IMG/VR virus record: IMGVR_UViG_3300028829_003841
Span: 1 to 64,000 of that record
Source of the DNA: a virus
Reading direction: 5' to 3' (one strand)
Length of the DNA: 64,000 bases
Shown here: positions 26,404-35,444 of the stretch, in pieces
Layout of the letters: each line of letters starts with the position of its first letter
Position numbering within the stretch: the first letter of the stretch is position 1
Notes under the pieces: model-generated
Seen by the model: the letters and a program-made list of their open reading frames with translations, nothing else
Database searches by the model: none
What the model was told of the DNA's origin: nothing
Program-made: the position numbers and the translations under genes

Positions 26404-28908
26404 TTAAAAATTACTAACTACTCGTAAATTATCTATATATGAAATAAAGTTTGCGGCATCTCCACCAGAATGTCCTACTATTCGTCTATCGATTGCAGTT
26501 GGAGCAACTGATATAGTTCCTGTTTTAATGCTTTGTTCATTTATTTTAAATTCGTATGTAGAAGAATCAACGATCAACTCTATGTAGTACCATGTATCTT
26601 CTGTTATTTCGAAATCGTCTGTAGTAACTGCATCACTATTTGCTCCCAGATATTTAGAGCCAGATGTGTTTCTGATAGTTACTGTAGCACCTTTGAGACC
26701 AGTGTTTTCTATAATAGTTATTATGTTTGTAGTGTCATTATCTATATCGGTTCCAGTACTTGAAGAGTAGTACCACATTCCAATTTTAGTTTTTGATAAT
26801 GCTGTTACAGTATTTGTTTGTAATAATTCGGCACCACTAAATTTAAATGTTTGAGCATCGACTACCGTTTGTTCTGTTCCTCTTGTTCCCGTTGCAGTAG
26901 TGTTCCAAAATGTCACGTTGGGACTTGATGTTGTTTCAAAATCCTCGAAAGAATCTAAGACTTCAATGTATGTATCAAGTCCATCATTAATTCTATTAGC
27001 TGGAGTATCAATATATTTCCGTACTGTGTCGTTAGAATGATATTGAATTGTTCTAGAACTATCTATTCCAGAACCACCACCTTCAGTAAAGAATTTATAT
27101 TTTTCAAACGATCTATTGGTAGCTCCTAATCCAACTTCGGTATCACTATTTAATTCTGCTCGTAGATATAATGTTAATATAGGAATTACATTTACTGATA
27201 GATCAACTGTTTCCATAGTCTCTCCGGGTGGAGTGAGAATATAGTTAATTTCAGTATCCGTTGTTGTAACAGGTACGGATATTACTGTAACTCCAATAGA
27301 AGTTTCTGTTGATACCTGTCCGAACATTTTAGTTCCAGCCGGATGTGTAATTCTAGAAACAACATCTTCCCACGTTGAAAACGATATACCAGTTTTAATT
27401 ACATACGAATAGTCTTGGAAGAATAAATTATCTTGGAGTACTTTATCAGAACTTAAAAATCCGTCTGTGTTTGTCCATAGTCCTATTTCATCAATAACCA
27501 TTCCAGCAATTGTAGCGGTAGCGGTAGCGGTTCCATCTCCATCAAAAGCTAAACTTGGATTGGGAATAACAGATACGCCAGTTCCATGATTTAAAATATT
27601 TACTGATTTTATTCCATTGACACCGTTTGTATTTACAGTTATACTCAAACCAGAACCAGCCGTTCCGATTGGATCAGATATGGTTGGTATACCCGAATAT
27701 CCTTTTCCGGGGTTCTCTATATATAATTGTTGAATTTCTCCAGCCGTTGCACCACCAGAAACCGTTGCGGTAGCGGTTGCAACTATGGTTGGTGTCTCTC
27801 CAGCTTGTGGTGTAAATCCTATTGTTGGTGCTGAATTGTATCCTTCGCCATTGGTTATAATTTTTACAGCAACCACATTCCCTACATTATTTATAACAGA
27901 TTCTGCGACAGCTACTGTGGTTGGAGTACCACCAGTAAATGTAACTAGTGGGGGTATTATATATCCAGCCCCTTGATTTGTGACATCGATAGTTATTACT
28001 TCCTGTGCCACTCTAAATATTTTAGCGATTAATGGATGGCTTTCGTTATCAGTTAAGATATTAGTACTATCAACTGTTAAATATTCTCCAGAAGAATAAC
28101 CAGAACCACCAGCATTGATTGTTAATGAAGTAACAGTTCCTGTGGTTAGTGCATTCACTCTCGCTTGTATTGAAGATGATCCTGTTGTTGGTGGATCGAA
28201 TACAACAAGATCATCTATTACATAAGAATTTCCTTCATTGGTAATATTTATTTTATCTATCATAGAGTCTAATGTAATAACAACTGGATTTCCATCTATG
28301 TCGGTAGCCGTAGCGGTTTCCCCGGCATCAAAGGTTCCAAACACATGTACCAACTGGAATTGTGTTTGACCTGTTCCTACTTTGATGACTAAATCAATTA
28401 CCGCCGTTGCGCCTGTTGTGTTACCTGTAAGTAATCTACCTTGAATCGTTCTATATACATCTTGGAAATCTGATGTTTGTATGAAGATAGGTCTTGTCCA
28501 TTTACCATCAGATGTTCTTAGAATTTCTAGTGATGGATATCTGAAACTAACTTCATCATCAAATAGAATTCTAAATAGATATTGTAATGACTCTTCTGAT
28601 CCTCGTGTTCTATAAAAACTTCTTATATTCTTAATAAGAAATTCTTTATCAACTAATACTGTGTCAGGAATATCTATAGCAAATTGTGTATTGAAGAATC
28701 GTTGAACACCAACTATAGTTTTGTCAATATCTTTGTATTGTAATAGATTTCCAATTACTTCATAAGCTTCTCCCTGTTGTTCAAGGAATTCATAATACTT
28801 TTCCATGAACACAATAAACTCTGGATGATTTGTGTTTACAAAATCTGGAAGTCTAGATGCAACTTGTAGGGATATTTTTTCAGTAAGTGGGCTATGTATT
28901 GGTGCCAT
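26404..28908 (-). CDS. Baseplate wedge protein, gp7 position (834 aa)
   Basis: The N-terminal 130 residues are helical and conserved-looking (LPDFVNTNHPEFIVFMEKYY, then FYRTRGSEESLQYLFRILF). The middle is built of GxGY beta modules (QGAGYIIPPLVTFTGGTP, EGYNSAPTIGFTPQAG, GKGYSGIPTISDP). The C-terminal 190 residues look like a LamG/concanavalin domain (KIGMWYYSSSTG, ...DTWYYIELIVDSSTYEFKIN). T4 order is gp6-gp7-gp8 and this gene lies exactly between gp6 and gp8, so it is the gp7 counterpart by position. The sequence alone does not prove that. Confidence 0.68.
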   Translation of the reverse strand: MAPIHSPLTEKISLQVASRLPDFVNTNHPEFIVFMEKYYEFLEQQGEAYEVIGNLLQYKDIDKTIVGVQRFFNTQFAIDIPDTVLVDKEFLIKNIRSFYRTRGSEESLQYLFRILFDDEVSFRYPSLEILRTSDGKWTRPIFIQTSDFQDVYRTIQGRLLTGNTTGATAVIDLVIKVGTGQTQFQLVHVFGTFDAGETATATDIDGNPVVITLDSMIDKINITNEGNSYVIDDLVVFDPPTTGSSSIQARVNALTTGTVTSLTINAGGSGYSSGEYLTVDSTNILTDNESHPLIAKIFRVAQEVITIDVTNQGAGYIIPPLVTFTGGTPTTVAVAESVINNVGNVVAVKIITNGEGYNSAPTIGFTPQAGETPTIVATATATVSGGATAGEIQQLYIENPGKGYSGIPTISDPIGTAGSGLSITVNTNGVNGIKSVNILNHGTGVSVIPNPSLAFDGDGTATATATIAGMVIDEIGLWTNTDGFLSSDKVLQDNLFFQDYSYVIKTGISFSTWEDVVSRITHPAGTKMFGQVSTETSIGVTVISVPVTTTDTEINYILTPPGETMETVDLSVNVIPILTLYLRAELNSDTEVGLGATNRSFEKYKFFTEGGGSGIDSSRTIQYHSNDTVRKYIDTPANRINDGLDTYIEVLDSFEDFETTSSPNVTFWNTTATGTRGTEQTVVDAQTFKFSGAELLQTNTVTALSKTKIGMWYYSSSTGTDIDNDTTNIITIIENTGLKGATVTIRNTSGSKYLGANSDAVTTDDFEITEDTWYYIELIVDSSTYEFKINEQSIKTGTISVAPTAIDRRIVGHSGGDAANFISYIDNLRVVSNF

Positions 28909-28910
28909 GT

Positions 28911-30689
28911 TTATTTAATATCTTTAGTTAGGGTAAGTGTTAAACTATTTGCATCTGAAGAATCTATTGTGAAAATCTGTTCACGAATTGCTTCTAAATT
29001 ATTATTAGCAGGAGTCACAATAATTTTCATGACACCTCCTGCCGGGACTGATTCGAATGCCACATTAGTAATAATCACTGTTCCAGTTGCGTAGTCAATA
29101 GTCCCGGCAGTTTCTGATAAAATTACTTTCGATCCACTAACAGTTCGATAACATCTTACAATACCATCTAGATCATCCATGAATACATCGGAGAACCCAC
29201 CAATACCATGTTGGGAAGATATCAATGTTCCGGGTGTTATGATATTATTAAACTCTAGAGTGAATGTTCCCGCAACGTTTAATGTTGGTTGAAATCTTTT
29301 CTCTATTGTTATTGATGTATCGTTATTTATTATTGATGTATTGGAATCGTCTATACGTTTAGTAAGAATAGTATATCTAAATGACTCTTCAAATATATTT
29401 AGATCGTCTGCAAAATAATCTGTTATCGCATCTGATATTTGTGTTTGTAATTCTCCTAATGTATTTGTCAATGTTACTTCGTTGTAAAACACTTCACTGA
29501 TAATGTTTATATAAGTGAATTCTGGATCAACAAATATAGGTAGTATTGAAGTCACGTTTAAATTATCTAGGAATGTAACCATAGATGCTTTATCAAAATC
29601 AGAAAATGTTATTTGTCCTAATGGCTTTGCCGCAATGAATACCCTTCCAAATTGTGGTGGAACTTCTGTTTCTCCCCCCCAAACTGTTATTGATTCTATA
29701 TCTGATCTTTCATTTAGTAATAAGTTTTTATAATCAGAAGAAGTTACGGCTCTACCCTGTGTTGAAAATAATTTTGGAGCTAAGAACTTAACAGATTCAT
29801 CAGATTCTATATCAGCACCACCGGATGCAGATGTATTTGTTGTAATAGTGAATGATGTTTCTCCAGCTACGCTACCAATAGCAGTAAATATATTTGCCCC
29901 ATTGGATAGTGGTCCGTCAGTAACCAGATATTCTACTTTTAAAATGTTGCCATCTCTTAATGACTTACCAACAATATCGTTACCAAATGTTAATTCATAT
30001 CTTAAATCCTCTACCTCTTGAACCCAATAGACTTTATCGGTTGCAGAAATATTTGTTGATGTAGTTGCTTTTGTCCATGCTTCTGTGAATGTATCGGTAG
30101 AAGAGTTTTGAACAGTGACTACAAAGTTTGATAGATCAACATTTGCGTTTGGTATTACAAATCTTTGTGTTGGGTCTGATAAATCTACTGTGAAATTAAA
30201 ATTTAACAATGACCCCTGTTTGATTGGAACAGCAACCGCATCGTAATTGCCACCAGACTCAAGAACAGTAAATGATTCAGTTGTTACATATTTAAAAATA
30301 GCCCCATCGATTGTTGTATTGAATACTGTGTTCTTATCTATAAGGATAGATGGAGGCAATCCAGTAACCGCCGGGAAATTTATATCAACAGTGGCGGTTG
30401 GTGCATTTATAGACGATGGAGTATAGTTAAGATGTTTAGCGATTGATACAATAGAATCACGAACTACAGCCGAATCTATAAATGATTCGTTTGCTAATAG
30501 GTTAGCATAGAAAGCTATATAATGTGTGTTGTAGGCAAGTACGTTTAATAATACTTGCATACCAGACCCATCAAAGTCATAGTCTGTGAATTCGTCTTGT
30601 GTTTGTAAAAAAGCTTTTAGATTTTGTTTGATATTATCAAAATCTGTATCAACTATATTTAATTTATCCGATGGTGTTATGTGTGCCAT
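28911..30689 (-). CDS. 6: Baseplate wedge protein, T4 gp6-like (baseplate J family)
   Basis: A 592-aa protein with the family's N-terminal LNIVDTDFDNIKQNLKAFLQ, QDEFTDYDFDGSGMQVLLNV and AYNTHYIAFYANLLANESFI segments, and the central SSDYKNLL...VWGGE block of baseplate-J proteins. gp6 forms the inner ring that joins baseplate wedges. The ATG is one base after the upstream stop. The length is near T4 gp6 (660 aa). Confidence 0.85.
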   Translation of the reverse strand: MAHITPSDKLNIVDTDFDNIKQNLKAFLQTQDEFTDYDFDGSGMQVLLNVLAYNTHYIAFYANLLANESFIDSAVVRDSIVSIAKHLNYTPSSINAPTATVDINFPAVTGLPPSILIDKNTVFNTTIDGAIFKYVTTESFTVLESGGNYDAVAVPIKQGSLLNFNFTVDLSDPTQRFVIPNANVDLSNFVVTVQNSSTDTFTEAWTKATTSTNISATDKVYWVQEVEDLRYELTFGNDIVGKSLRDGNILKVEYLVTDGPLSNGANIFTAIGSVAGETSFTITTNTSASGGADIESDESVKFLAPKLFSTQGRAVTSSDYKNLLLNERSDIESITVWGGETEVPPQFGRVFIAAKPLGQITFSDFDKASMVTFLDNLNVTSILPIFVDPEFTYINIISEVFYNEVTLTNTLGELQTQISDAITDYFADDLNIFEESFRYTILTKRIDDSNTSIINNDTSITIEKRFQPTLNVAGTFTLEFNNIITPGTLISSQHGIGGFSDVFMDDLDGIVRCYRTVSGSKVILSETAGTIDYATGTVIITNVAFESVPAGGVMKIIVTPANNNLEAIREQIFTIDSSDANSLTLTLTKDIK

Positions 30690-30968
30690 TTAGTTTACCT
30701 TGAATTTTTTTATAAACGTTTTATCAACTGATTCATATTCTACATACTCCCCCAACTCTTTGTTTATGTAATACGATCCTTGTGGGGTATCCATTTTTAT
30801 TTTGTCATACTCTGAATCTATACTAACAAACTTTAATTCGTTATTATCAAATCTTGGTAACAATCCTATCGCCAATGATTTTACGTTGTAGTCCATATTG
30901 TCAAATAATCTAATCTTGTCTTCAACATCTTTTTTTGTGTTATTCTCATTCATATGTATAAGTAACAT
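30690..30968 (-). CDS. Small protein between gp25 and gp6 (92 aa)
   Basis: It overlaps gp25 by one base (TAATG) with AGGA upstream of the ATG. Charged helix (NENNTKKDVEDKIRLFDNMD), then an alpha/beta part with the YYINKELGEYVEYES strand. Its position in the baseplate operon suggests a wedge-assembly or minor structural role. No homologue recognised. Confidence 0.6.
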   Translation of the reverse strand: MLLIHMNENNTKKDVEDKIRLFDNMDYNVKSLAIGLLPRFDNNELKFVSIDSEYDKIKMDTPQGSYYINKELGEYVEYESVDKTFIKKFKVN

Positions 30969-31366
30969 TATCGAATCCTTTGTAAGTTAATATCCAATGT
31001 TTCTGGTTTTGGTGAATTGTTTATAGTAAATACCAAAGAGACTTCTAATGTATGTGTATCAGGAACTTCATTAATAAACACATCGAGTATTTGTACTCTT
31101 GGTTCAAAGTTTTCTATCAGAACCCCTATCTCGTTTTGTATTGCGAATCTAACTACATCACTAAAATTCTCGAACAATAGAGCATGTATAGTTGATCCTA
31201 TTTGTGGTTCAAATGGAAATTCATAATGAGATGTAGCTATCAAATTTGAAAGACTTTGTTTGATCGCATTTACATCGGTCTTCTTTACAACATCACCAGT
31301 AACGGGATGTGGTTGAAAATTCAAATCGATATCTTTATATGTTCTGTTTAGTTTTGATCCTGCCAT
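30968..31366 (-). CDS. 25: Baseplate wedge protein, T4 gp25-like
   Basis: A 132-aa protein of the gp25/gpW lysozyme-like-fold family, which nucleates the inner baseplate sheath contact. Characteristic elements: YKDIDLNFQPHPVTGDVV at the start, DVNAIKQSLSNLI, EFPFEPQIGSTIHALLFEN, and IENFEPRVQILDVFIN. The length equals T4 gp25 (132 aa). Tightly packed between the 293-aa gene and the 92-aa gene. Confidence 0.88.
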   Translation of the reverse strand: MAGSKLNRTYKDIDLNFQPHPVTGDVVKKTDVNAIKQSLSNLIATSHYEFPFEPQIGSTIHALLFENFSDVVRFAIQNEIGVLIENFEPRVQILDVFINEVPDTHTLEVSLVFTINNSPKPETLDINLQRIR

Positions 31367-32248
31367 TTATAATAATCCAGCTAATGTTTTTAATGCTGTG
31401 GATGATACACAATTTAACAATGGTAGTTTGAATGGATTATTTATCCAACCCACTACAGCGTTTGCGTTTATACATGCTAATAATTCTGTAGCTAATGCGG
31501 TATATGTATTTTCATCATTATCTATCAATGCTTGAACAGCCGTTATTCCAGTATCTATTGTTGTGCCGTCTAAACATGTTAAGTTTTGTATATCCGCTAT
31601 GATGCTTGCTTTGTCGGCTCCCGGCGTTCCACTGGATATTCTGTTTTGCACATCCATTGCAATTACAGACCCAACAGGAAGTTTATCAGTTTCTACTTTT
31701 ATTGCTGATAATATATCCCCACCATCATAGAGACCGCTAAACATATTTTCTGTTTCTGCCACTATTGGTTTGTTGAATTGTTTTCGTGTGATGTTTACAG
31801 CATCTTCTACACCAGACCTAGAAAATATATTTGGGGTTATGCCACTAGTAAGGTCAACTCCTGATAATACGTCAGTATGGCCTTGAAAATCTGTTCCCAA
31901 TTTTACTGACAAATTTGTCTGAGAAGTCTTTCTAGCATTCGCACAAGTTTCTTTTGCTTCCATCTCGGTTTTAATATCAGTCATATCTTGTGATGACCAA
32001 ATACCCGGCGGCGCACCTTCCCATGTTGTTAATTGGGAGATATCACTTCCCAGATCAGCCAATTCAGTTGTTATGATCGCACTAGATGTATTGATAGAAG
32101 CAATTCCATCTGAAATATCAGATGATAGGGGGTTTACAAAAGCACCACCCTGTTCTATAAGTTTACATACATCTATGTTTAGTTCATCTAAATTTAATAT
32201 CCCAGATAAATCTGGAAGTAATCCAGCAGGAAATTCACATCCAGCCAT
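31367..32248 (-). CDS. Unknown baseplate-operon protein (293 aa)
   Basis: A Cys-containing protein starting MAGCEFPAGLLPDLSGILN, largely helical with Ser/Thr/Ile-rich stretches and no membrane span. It abuts gp25 (one base) and the 81-aa DNA-binding-like gene. Proteins in this place in marine T4-like phages are conserved but uncharacterised. Likely a virion or assembly protein by context only. Confidence 0.65.
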   Translation of the reverse strand: MAGCEFPAGLLPDLSGILNLDELNIDVCKLIEQGGAFVNPLSSDISDGIASINTSSAIITTELADLGSDISQLTTWEGAPPGIWSSQDMTDIKTEMEAKETCANARKTSQTNLSVKLGTDFQGHTDVLSGVDLTSGITPNIFSRSGVEDAVNITRKQFNKPIVAETENMFSGLYDGGDILSAIKVETDKLPVGSVIAMDVQNRISSGTPGADKASIIADIQNLTCLDGTTIDTGITAVQALIDNDENTYTALATELLACINANAVVGWINNPFKLPLLNCVSSTALKTLAGLL

Positions 32249-32493
32249 TACACACCTCCAAAATATTGTATGTCATATTGTCGCCACGAATCATAGGTTC
32301 CATCTAACACTCGATACATCCCAGCCCGTGATACAGAATTTTCTCTACAAAATTTTCTTAAATTATTAGTTACTGTCATATAACCATTGGGGAGTGTAAT
32401 CATATACGATGCTTTCTTTCCCGGTATACCAGCATTCGGAGATGACTTGCTTCCCTTTGGTCTTCCTTGATTATATTTTCTTCTATCTACCAT
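32248..32493 (-). CDS. Small DNA-binding-like protein with NUMOD-type helix (81 aa)
   Basis: The N-terminus is basic with a GRPKGSKSS AT-hook/NUMOD3-like stretch (residues 10-18). It is followed by TNNLRKFCRENSVSRAGMYR, which matches the NUMOD/IENR1-type helix-turn-helix found beside homing endonucleases (N-L-x-x-F-C-x-x-x-x-x-S-x-x-x-M). No HNH or GIY-YIG nuclease is present. It lies between PAAR and the 293-aa gene. It may be a stranded homing-element domain or a regulator. Confidence 0.6.
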   Translation of the reverse strand: MVDRRKYNQGRPKGSKSSPNAGIPGKKASYMITLPNGYMTVTNNLRKFCRENSVSRAGMYRVLDGTYDSWRQYDIQYFGGV

Positions 32494-32494
32494 G

Positions 32495-32779
32495 TTACCC
32501 TATAAAAACGTTTGAACTTCCGGTTACTCTTTTATGACTACACGAATCATTATCGTTTACTCTTACTGCTGGAATACCACTAATAAAAACTGTTGATGAT
32601 CCAGTTACCACCGTAGCTACACAGTGAGTTGGTGGTATTGGGCATGATACGTGTGGAGTTATTGCAGACCCAACTACACTAGCCAATTGTCCATTTATAA
32701 GAACCGTTGATTGAAGAGTTGTTATGATCGCACCACCGCCATCATTGGTGTCTCCCATTCGAACTGCAAGCATTCCCAT
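32495..32779 (-). CDS. PAAR-domain spike tip protein (94 aa)
   Basis: A PAAR-type protein that caps the tail-spike tip and helps puncture the outer membrane. Visible features: MGDTNDGGGAI near the N-terminus, repeated V(F/L)ING/VFISG hairpins (TVLINGQLASVVGS, STVFISGIPAVRVND), and the His/Cys ligands expected to hold a metal at the tip (TPHVSC, PTHC, CSH). The length is typical of the family. It lies downstream of gp5 in the spike/baseplate operon. Confidence 0.85.
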   Translation of the reverse strand: MGMLAVRMGDTNDGGGAIITTLQSTVLINGQLASVVGSAITPHVSCPIPPTHCVATVVTGSSTVFISGIPAVRVNDNDSCSHKRVTGSSNVFIG

Positions 32780-32933
32780 GTTTGTTACCTTTATATTTTA
32801 TTAATGCGTATTTATTGTTGATTAAATTTTCTTGGTATTCTTGATTCTGTTTGGTTATTATAAAACTGCCATAATGTCTCTGGTATTCATTTCCAATGAA
32901 TGCTAATTTAATGGCTTCCTTTGGTATCTTCAT
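32742..32933 (-). CDS. Small unknown protein overlapping the PAAR start (63 aa)
   Basis: I start at the ATG at 32933 (MKIPKEAIKLAFIGNEYQRH), which has AAGAGAAG just upstream; an ATG 15 bases earlier is less well placed. It overlaps the PAAR gene by 38 bases and the gene upstream by 26. Basic and probably mostly alpha/beta. The function is unknown. Confidence 0.55.
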   Translation of the reverse strand: MKIPKEAIKLAFIGNEYQRHYGSFIITKQNQEYQENLINNKYALIKYKGNKHGNACSSNGRHQ

Positions 32934-33138
32934 TAGACTTCTCTTCATCCTTTAATCGTAATTGTTCTGATAGTTCTTCCACTGTCATTCCACTGTTAGA
33001 TACATATCCATTATGTAATAGAAATATAGCATCTGCATAGTAATTGCCAGATGGCTCTTTTGATTTGTATGTTTTGCTAGATATTACATCATGATCTGTT
33101 ATCATAGGATGTAAGTAATGATCGTTTTCTTCTGTCAT
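32908..33138 (-). CDS. Small acidic/charged unknown protein (76 aa)
   Basis: The product starts MTEENDHYLHPMITDHDVIS and contains EPSGNYYADAIFLLHNGY followed by a charged helix (VEELSEQLRLKDEEKS). A TATAAATA box lies only two bases upstream of the ATG, so a transcript from it would begin inside the start codon. Translation from the longer gp5 transcript or from Met12 is possible. The function is unknown. Confidence 0.55.
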   Translation of the reverse strand: MTEENDHYLHPMITDHDVISSKTYKSKEPSGNYYADAIFLLHNGYVSNSGMTVEELSEQLRLKDEEKSNEDTKGSH

Positions 33139-33140
33139 AT

Positions 33141-33148
33141 TATTTATA
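33141..33148 (-). promoter_or_regulatory. Late-promoter-like TATAAATA downstream of gp5
   Basis: TATAAATA on the minus strand in the 13-base gap after gp5. It lacks the TGTGCA extension of the three strongest late promoters. It would feed the PAAR-gp25-gp6 part of the operon. Confidence 0.5.
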
Positions 33149-33151
33149 TGA

Positions 33152-34108
33152 CTAATTGATAGTCACAATTTCTCCTTTTAATATTAATAATCCACCACCA
33201 TCTATCGTTGCCTGTTCGGTTGCTCTTACGTTGATATTTGGTGCTGATACATCCATATCTCCTATCGAAGTTATTGTTGTTCCCCCAAGTACTGTTATAG
33301 TTGAATTCCCTTTGACTAATACACTGGACCCACCATCTATAGTAACGTCAGAATCCCCATTGACAACTACCGATTCGTTTCCAGTGAGAATGGTATTGAA
33401 ATTTCCATCCACGTATAAATTTTTATCTGATACAATTATTTCCCAATCTGTTCCCACTATCTTTGTAATCCGTTCTCCCGATGGTCCTATCTCTTCATAT
33501 GTACCCGACTTGTGATATGTATGAAGTCTTTCCGCACCTTCTGTATCATCAACTTCTATAACATGACCGCCTTCTGTTTGCCATACGTGATTGTTTGGAT
33601 ATGTACCTGCATATGTTGGTTTTGGTTCTTCAAACCTATTTTTTTTATCAGTAGTAGCATTTTCTAATTTATCAACAAGTATGGTGTCAAGCTTATTTAT
33701 TTCTTTTCCCGAAACTTCCTCGAATGTATCAGTATCAATAATACCCTTTGACCGGGCCAGTCTTGGTGTATCGGATTCCCCCGTACTTGTATTTATACCA
33801 CCAATAGTTCCCATGATAATAGGCTCTTGGCAAGATTCAGCACCATCAGAAAAGAAACCTACAACATTAGTTCCTATGTTAGCTCCCGTTGGTGAACGAC
33901 CAACACCATCCAATGATTGAGTTGTTATAGGTTGTATGACGTGCGCCCAAGGTAAGTCTTCGGTTGGAACCAAACTCTTTGACTCATTATGGTATCCATT
34001 TATACGAACCCGCAACCGTCCTATTTCAAGAGGATCATCCCGATCTTCGACTACACCAGTGAACCATGCCATTTGTGGGTATAATGCTTCAGTACTCATT
34101 ACGTCCAA
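33152..34108 (-). CDS. 5: Baseplate spike protein, T4 gp5-like without lysozyme (318 aa)
   Basis: The N-terminal OB-fold (WFTGVVEDRDDPLEIGRLRV, then RINGYHNE, WAHVIQP) matches gp5/VgrG-type spike proteins. The C-terminal 110 residues are a run of short beta-strands (NLYVDGNFNTILTGNESVVV, NGDSDVTIDGGSSVLVKGNS) forming the triple-stranded needle. T4 gp5 carries a lysozyme domain between these parts and is 575 aa. Here it is absent, so penetration must use another hydrolase. It overlaps the hub gene by 10 bases. Confidence 0.82.
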   Translation of the reverse strand: MDVMSTEALYPQMAWFTGVVEDRDDPLEIGRLRVRINGYHNESKSLVPTEDLPWAHVIQPITTQSLDGVGRSPTGANIGTNVVGFFSDGAESCQEPIIMGTIGGINTSTGESDTPRLARSKGIIDTDTFEEVSGKEINKLDTILVDKLENATTDKKNRFEEPKPTYAGTYPNNHVWQTEGGHVIEVDDTEGAERLHTYHKSGTYEEIGPSGERITKIVGTDWEIIVSDKNLYVDGNFNTILTGNESVVVNGDSDVTIDGGSSVLVKGNSTITVLGGTTITSIGDMDVSAPNINVRATEQATIDGGGLLILKGEIVTIN

Positions 34109-35442
34109 TTCCTTCTAGGTGAATTTGATTTAGCACTAACAACATTATCAACAGTGACGGTAAATGGTGTTTGTGTATATGAATCTTTAATTATAGTTAA
34201 TACTGTTACATAGGATGTTATCTCTACCTTATGTCTTACTGTCAATACTAAAAAGTTTCCCGACAATATTTCATCAACTGAATCAGATACTGATGGATCA
34301 ATTTGTGGTTCGTTGTTTGGTAAAGAAAATTCCACAACATCACCAACAGCTATTGTAGTATTCCCCGGTAAATGTACTTGAATTTTTATATTATTAGTTT
34401 CTTGTAATCGTGATACCCGCCTTTGTATAACATCTGGCTCTGGAGATAATATAGGGGTAGTTGTTGCATCATTAACTTTACTCGATGCACATATAAAAAA
34501 TAGTTTATGTGGGTCAACCGTTGATGGATTAAATTGTGCATTGAATAATCTACCATCTTCTAAATGTGAAAGCTTCCCATCGAATGTATAATCATATGTA
34601 AACGAATTAGTGTCAACCGTTTTCAATGTTAAATTATGTGTCAATAATTTTGAGTGTAACATCCCTCTACTAGAATTATTTAGAGAGTTATACATGGAAT
34701 CAAACTTGTATGTTGTTATTGAATTTTTACCAGATAGCTCGTTAGCATCTGTATTCAATGGTTCGTACACTAACAAATGTTTTGGTTTTTGTGTAGCCAG
34801 TGATTCAATGGGTTTGAAATGATACCCTCTTGCATTTTCATAAAACTTATAACCAACCCCTTCATGTTGTTCGTTAGACTTCGCTCTAGATGCTAACCAA
34901 TTGATACCATCAAAGGGTGTCCAGTGTGAAGGGAATATAACATTGACTCCGTTAGAACATTCCTCTGATTCAAAACTGGTAGTTGAATCAAGGTATGTAT
35001 CAAATATATTAGTTGCTATTTTATTTGGTTGTTTATCCTTGTTCGATACATACGATCTATTTATTTTTGTATGTAGGTCCGTAAATCGTTCTGGAGTTAT
35101 CCCGTGTAAAACATACGCCTGTGTTTTGTCTTTGTAATTATGTCTATTCGATACATTGTATATAGTAAACACCATATCAATATCATCGGTTGATGATGAA
35201 AATGAATCTACTAAGGGTGAGTTTATTATTACATGTATTTGAGTTTCACCACCAATGATAGGGACATTTTTAAATAAATTCAATGAGTCTATAATAGAAA
35301 CATCAAACGTCATTGAGTTTTCTACCAGCGATTCATATATATTAAATTCAAGGAATAATTTTGTTATGTCTACTGTTTCATTAGAGCCAATTATTTCTAA
35401 TACTCCCAAATGATATTCGTGTGCTGATCTTCCAAAGGACAT
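34099..35442 (-). CDS. Baseplate hub protein, gp27/gpD-like (447 aa)
   Basis: The protein begins GRSAHEYHLGVLEIIGSNE and contains beta-rich tube-like domains of the hub family (EFNIYESLVENSMTFDVSII, HGITPERFTDLHTKI, WTPFDGINWLASRAKS). The latter pattern (F..INWL..RA) is typical of gp27/gpD/VgrG-N hub proteins that hold the spike. The position between gp53 and gp5 agrees. The T4 counterpart is gp27 (391 aa). Confidence 0.72.
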   Translation of the reverse strand: MSFGRSAHEYHLGVLEIIGSNETVDITKLFLEFNIYESLVENSMTFDVSIIDSLNLFKNVPIIGGETQIHVIINSPLVDSFSSSTDDIDMVFTIYNVSNRHNYKDKTQAYVLHGITPERFTDLHTKINRSYVSNKDKQPNKIATNIFDTYLDSTTSFESEECSNGVNVIFPSHWTPFDGINWLASRAKSNEQHEGVGYKFYENARGYHFKPIESLATQKPKHLLVYEPLNTDANELSGKNSITTYKFDSMYNSLNNSSRGMLHSKLLTHNLTLKTVDTNSFTYDYTFDGKLSHLEDGRLFNAQFNPSTVDPHKLFFICASSKVNDATTTPILSPEPDVIQRRVSRLQETNNIKIQVHLPGNTTIAVGDVVEFSLPNNEPQIDPSVSDSVDEILSGNFLVLTVRHKVEITSYVTVLTIIKDSYTQTPFTVTVDNVVSAKSNSPRRNWT

Positions 35443-35444
35443 TG

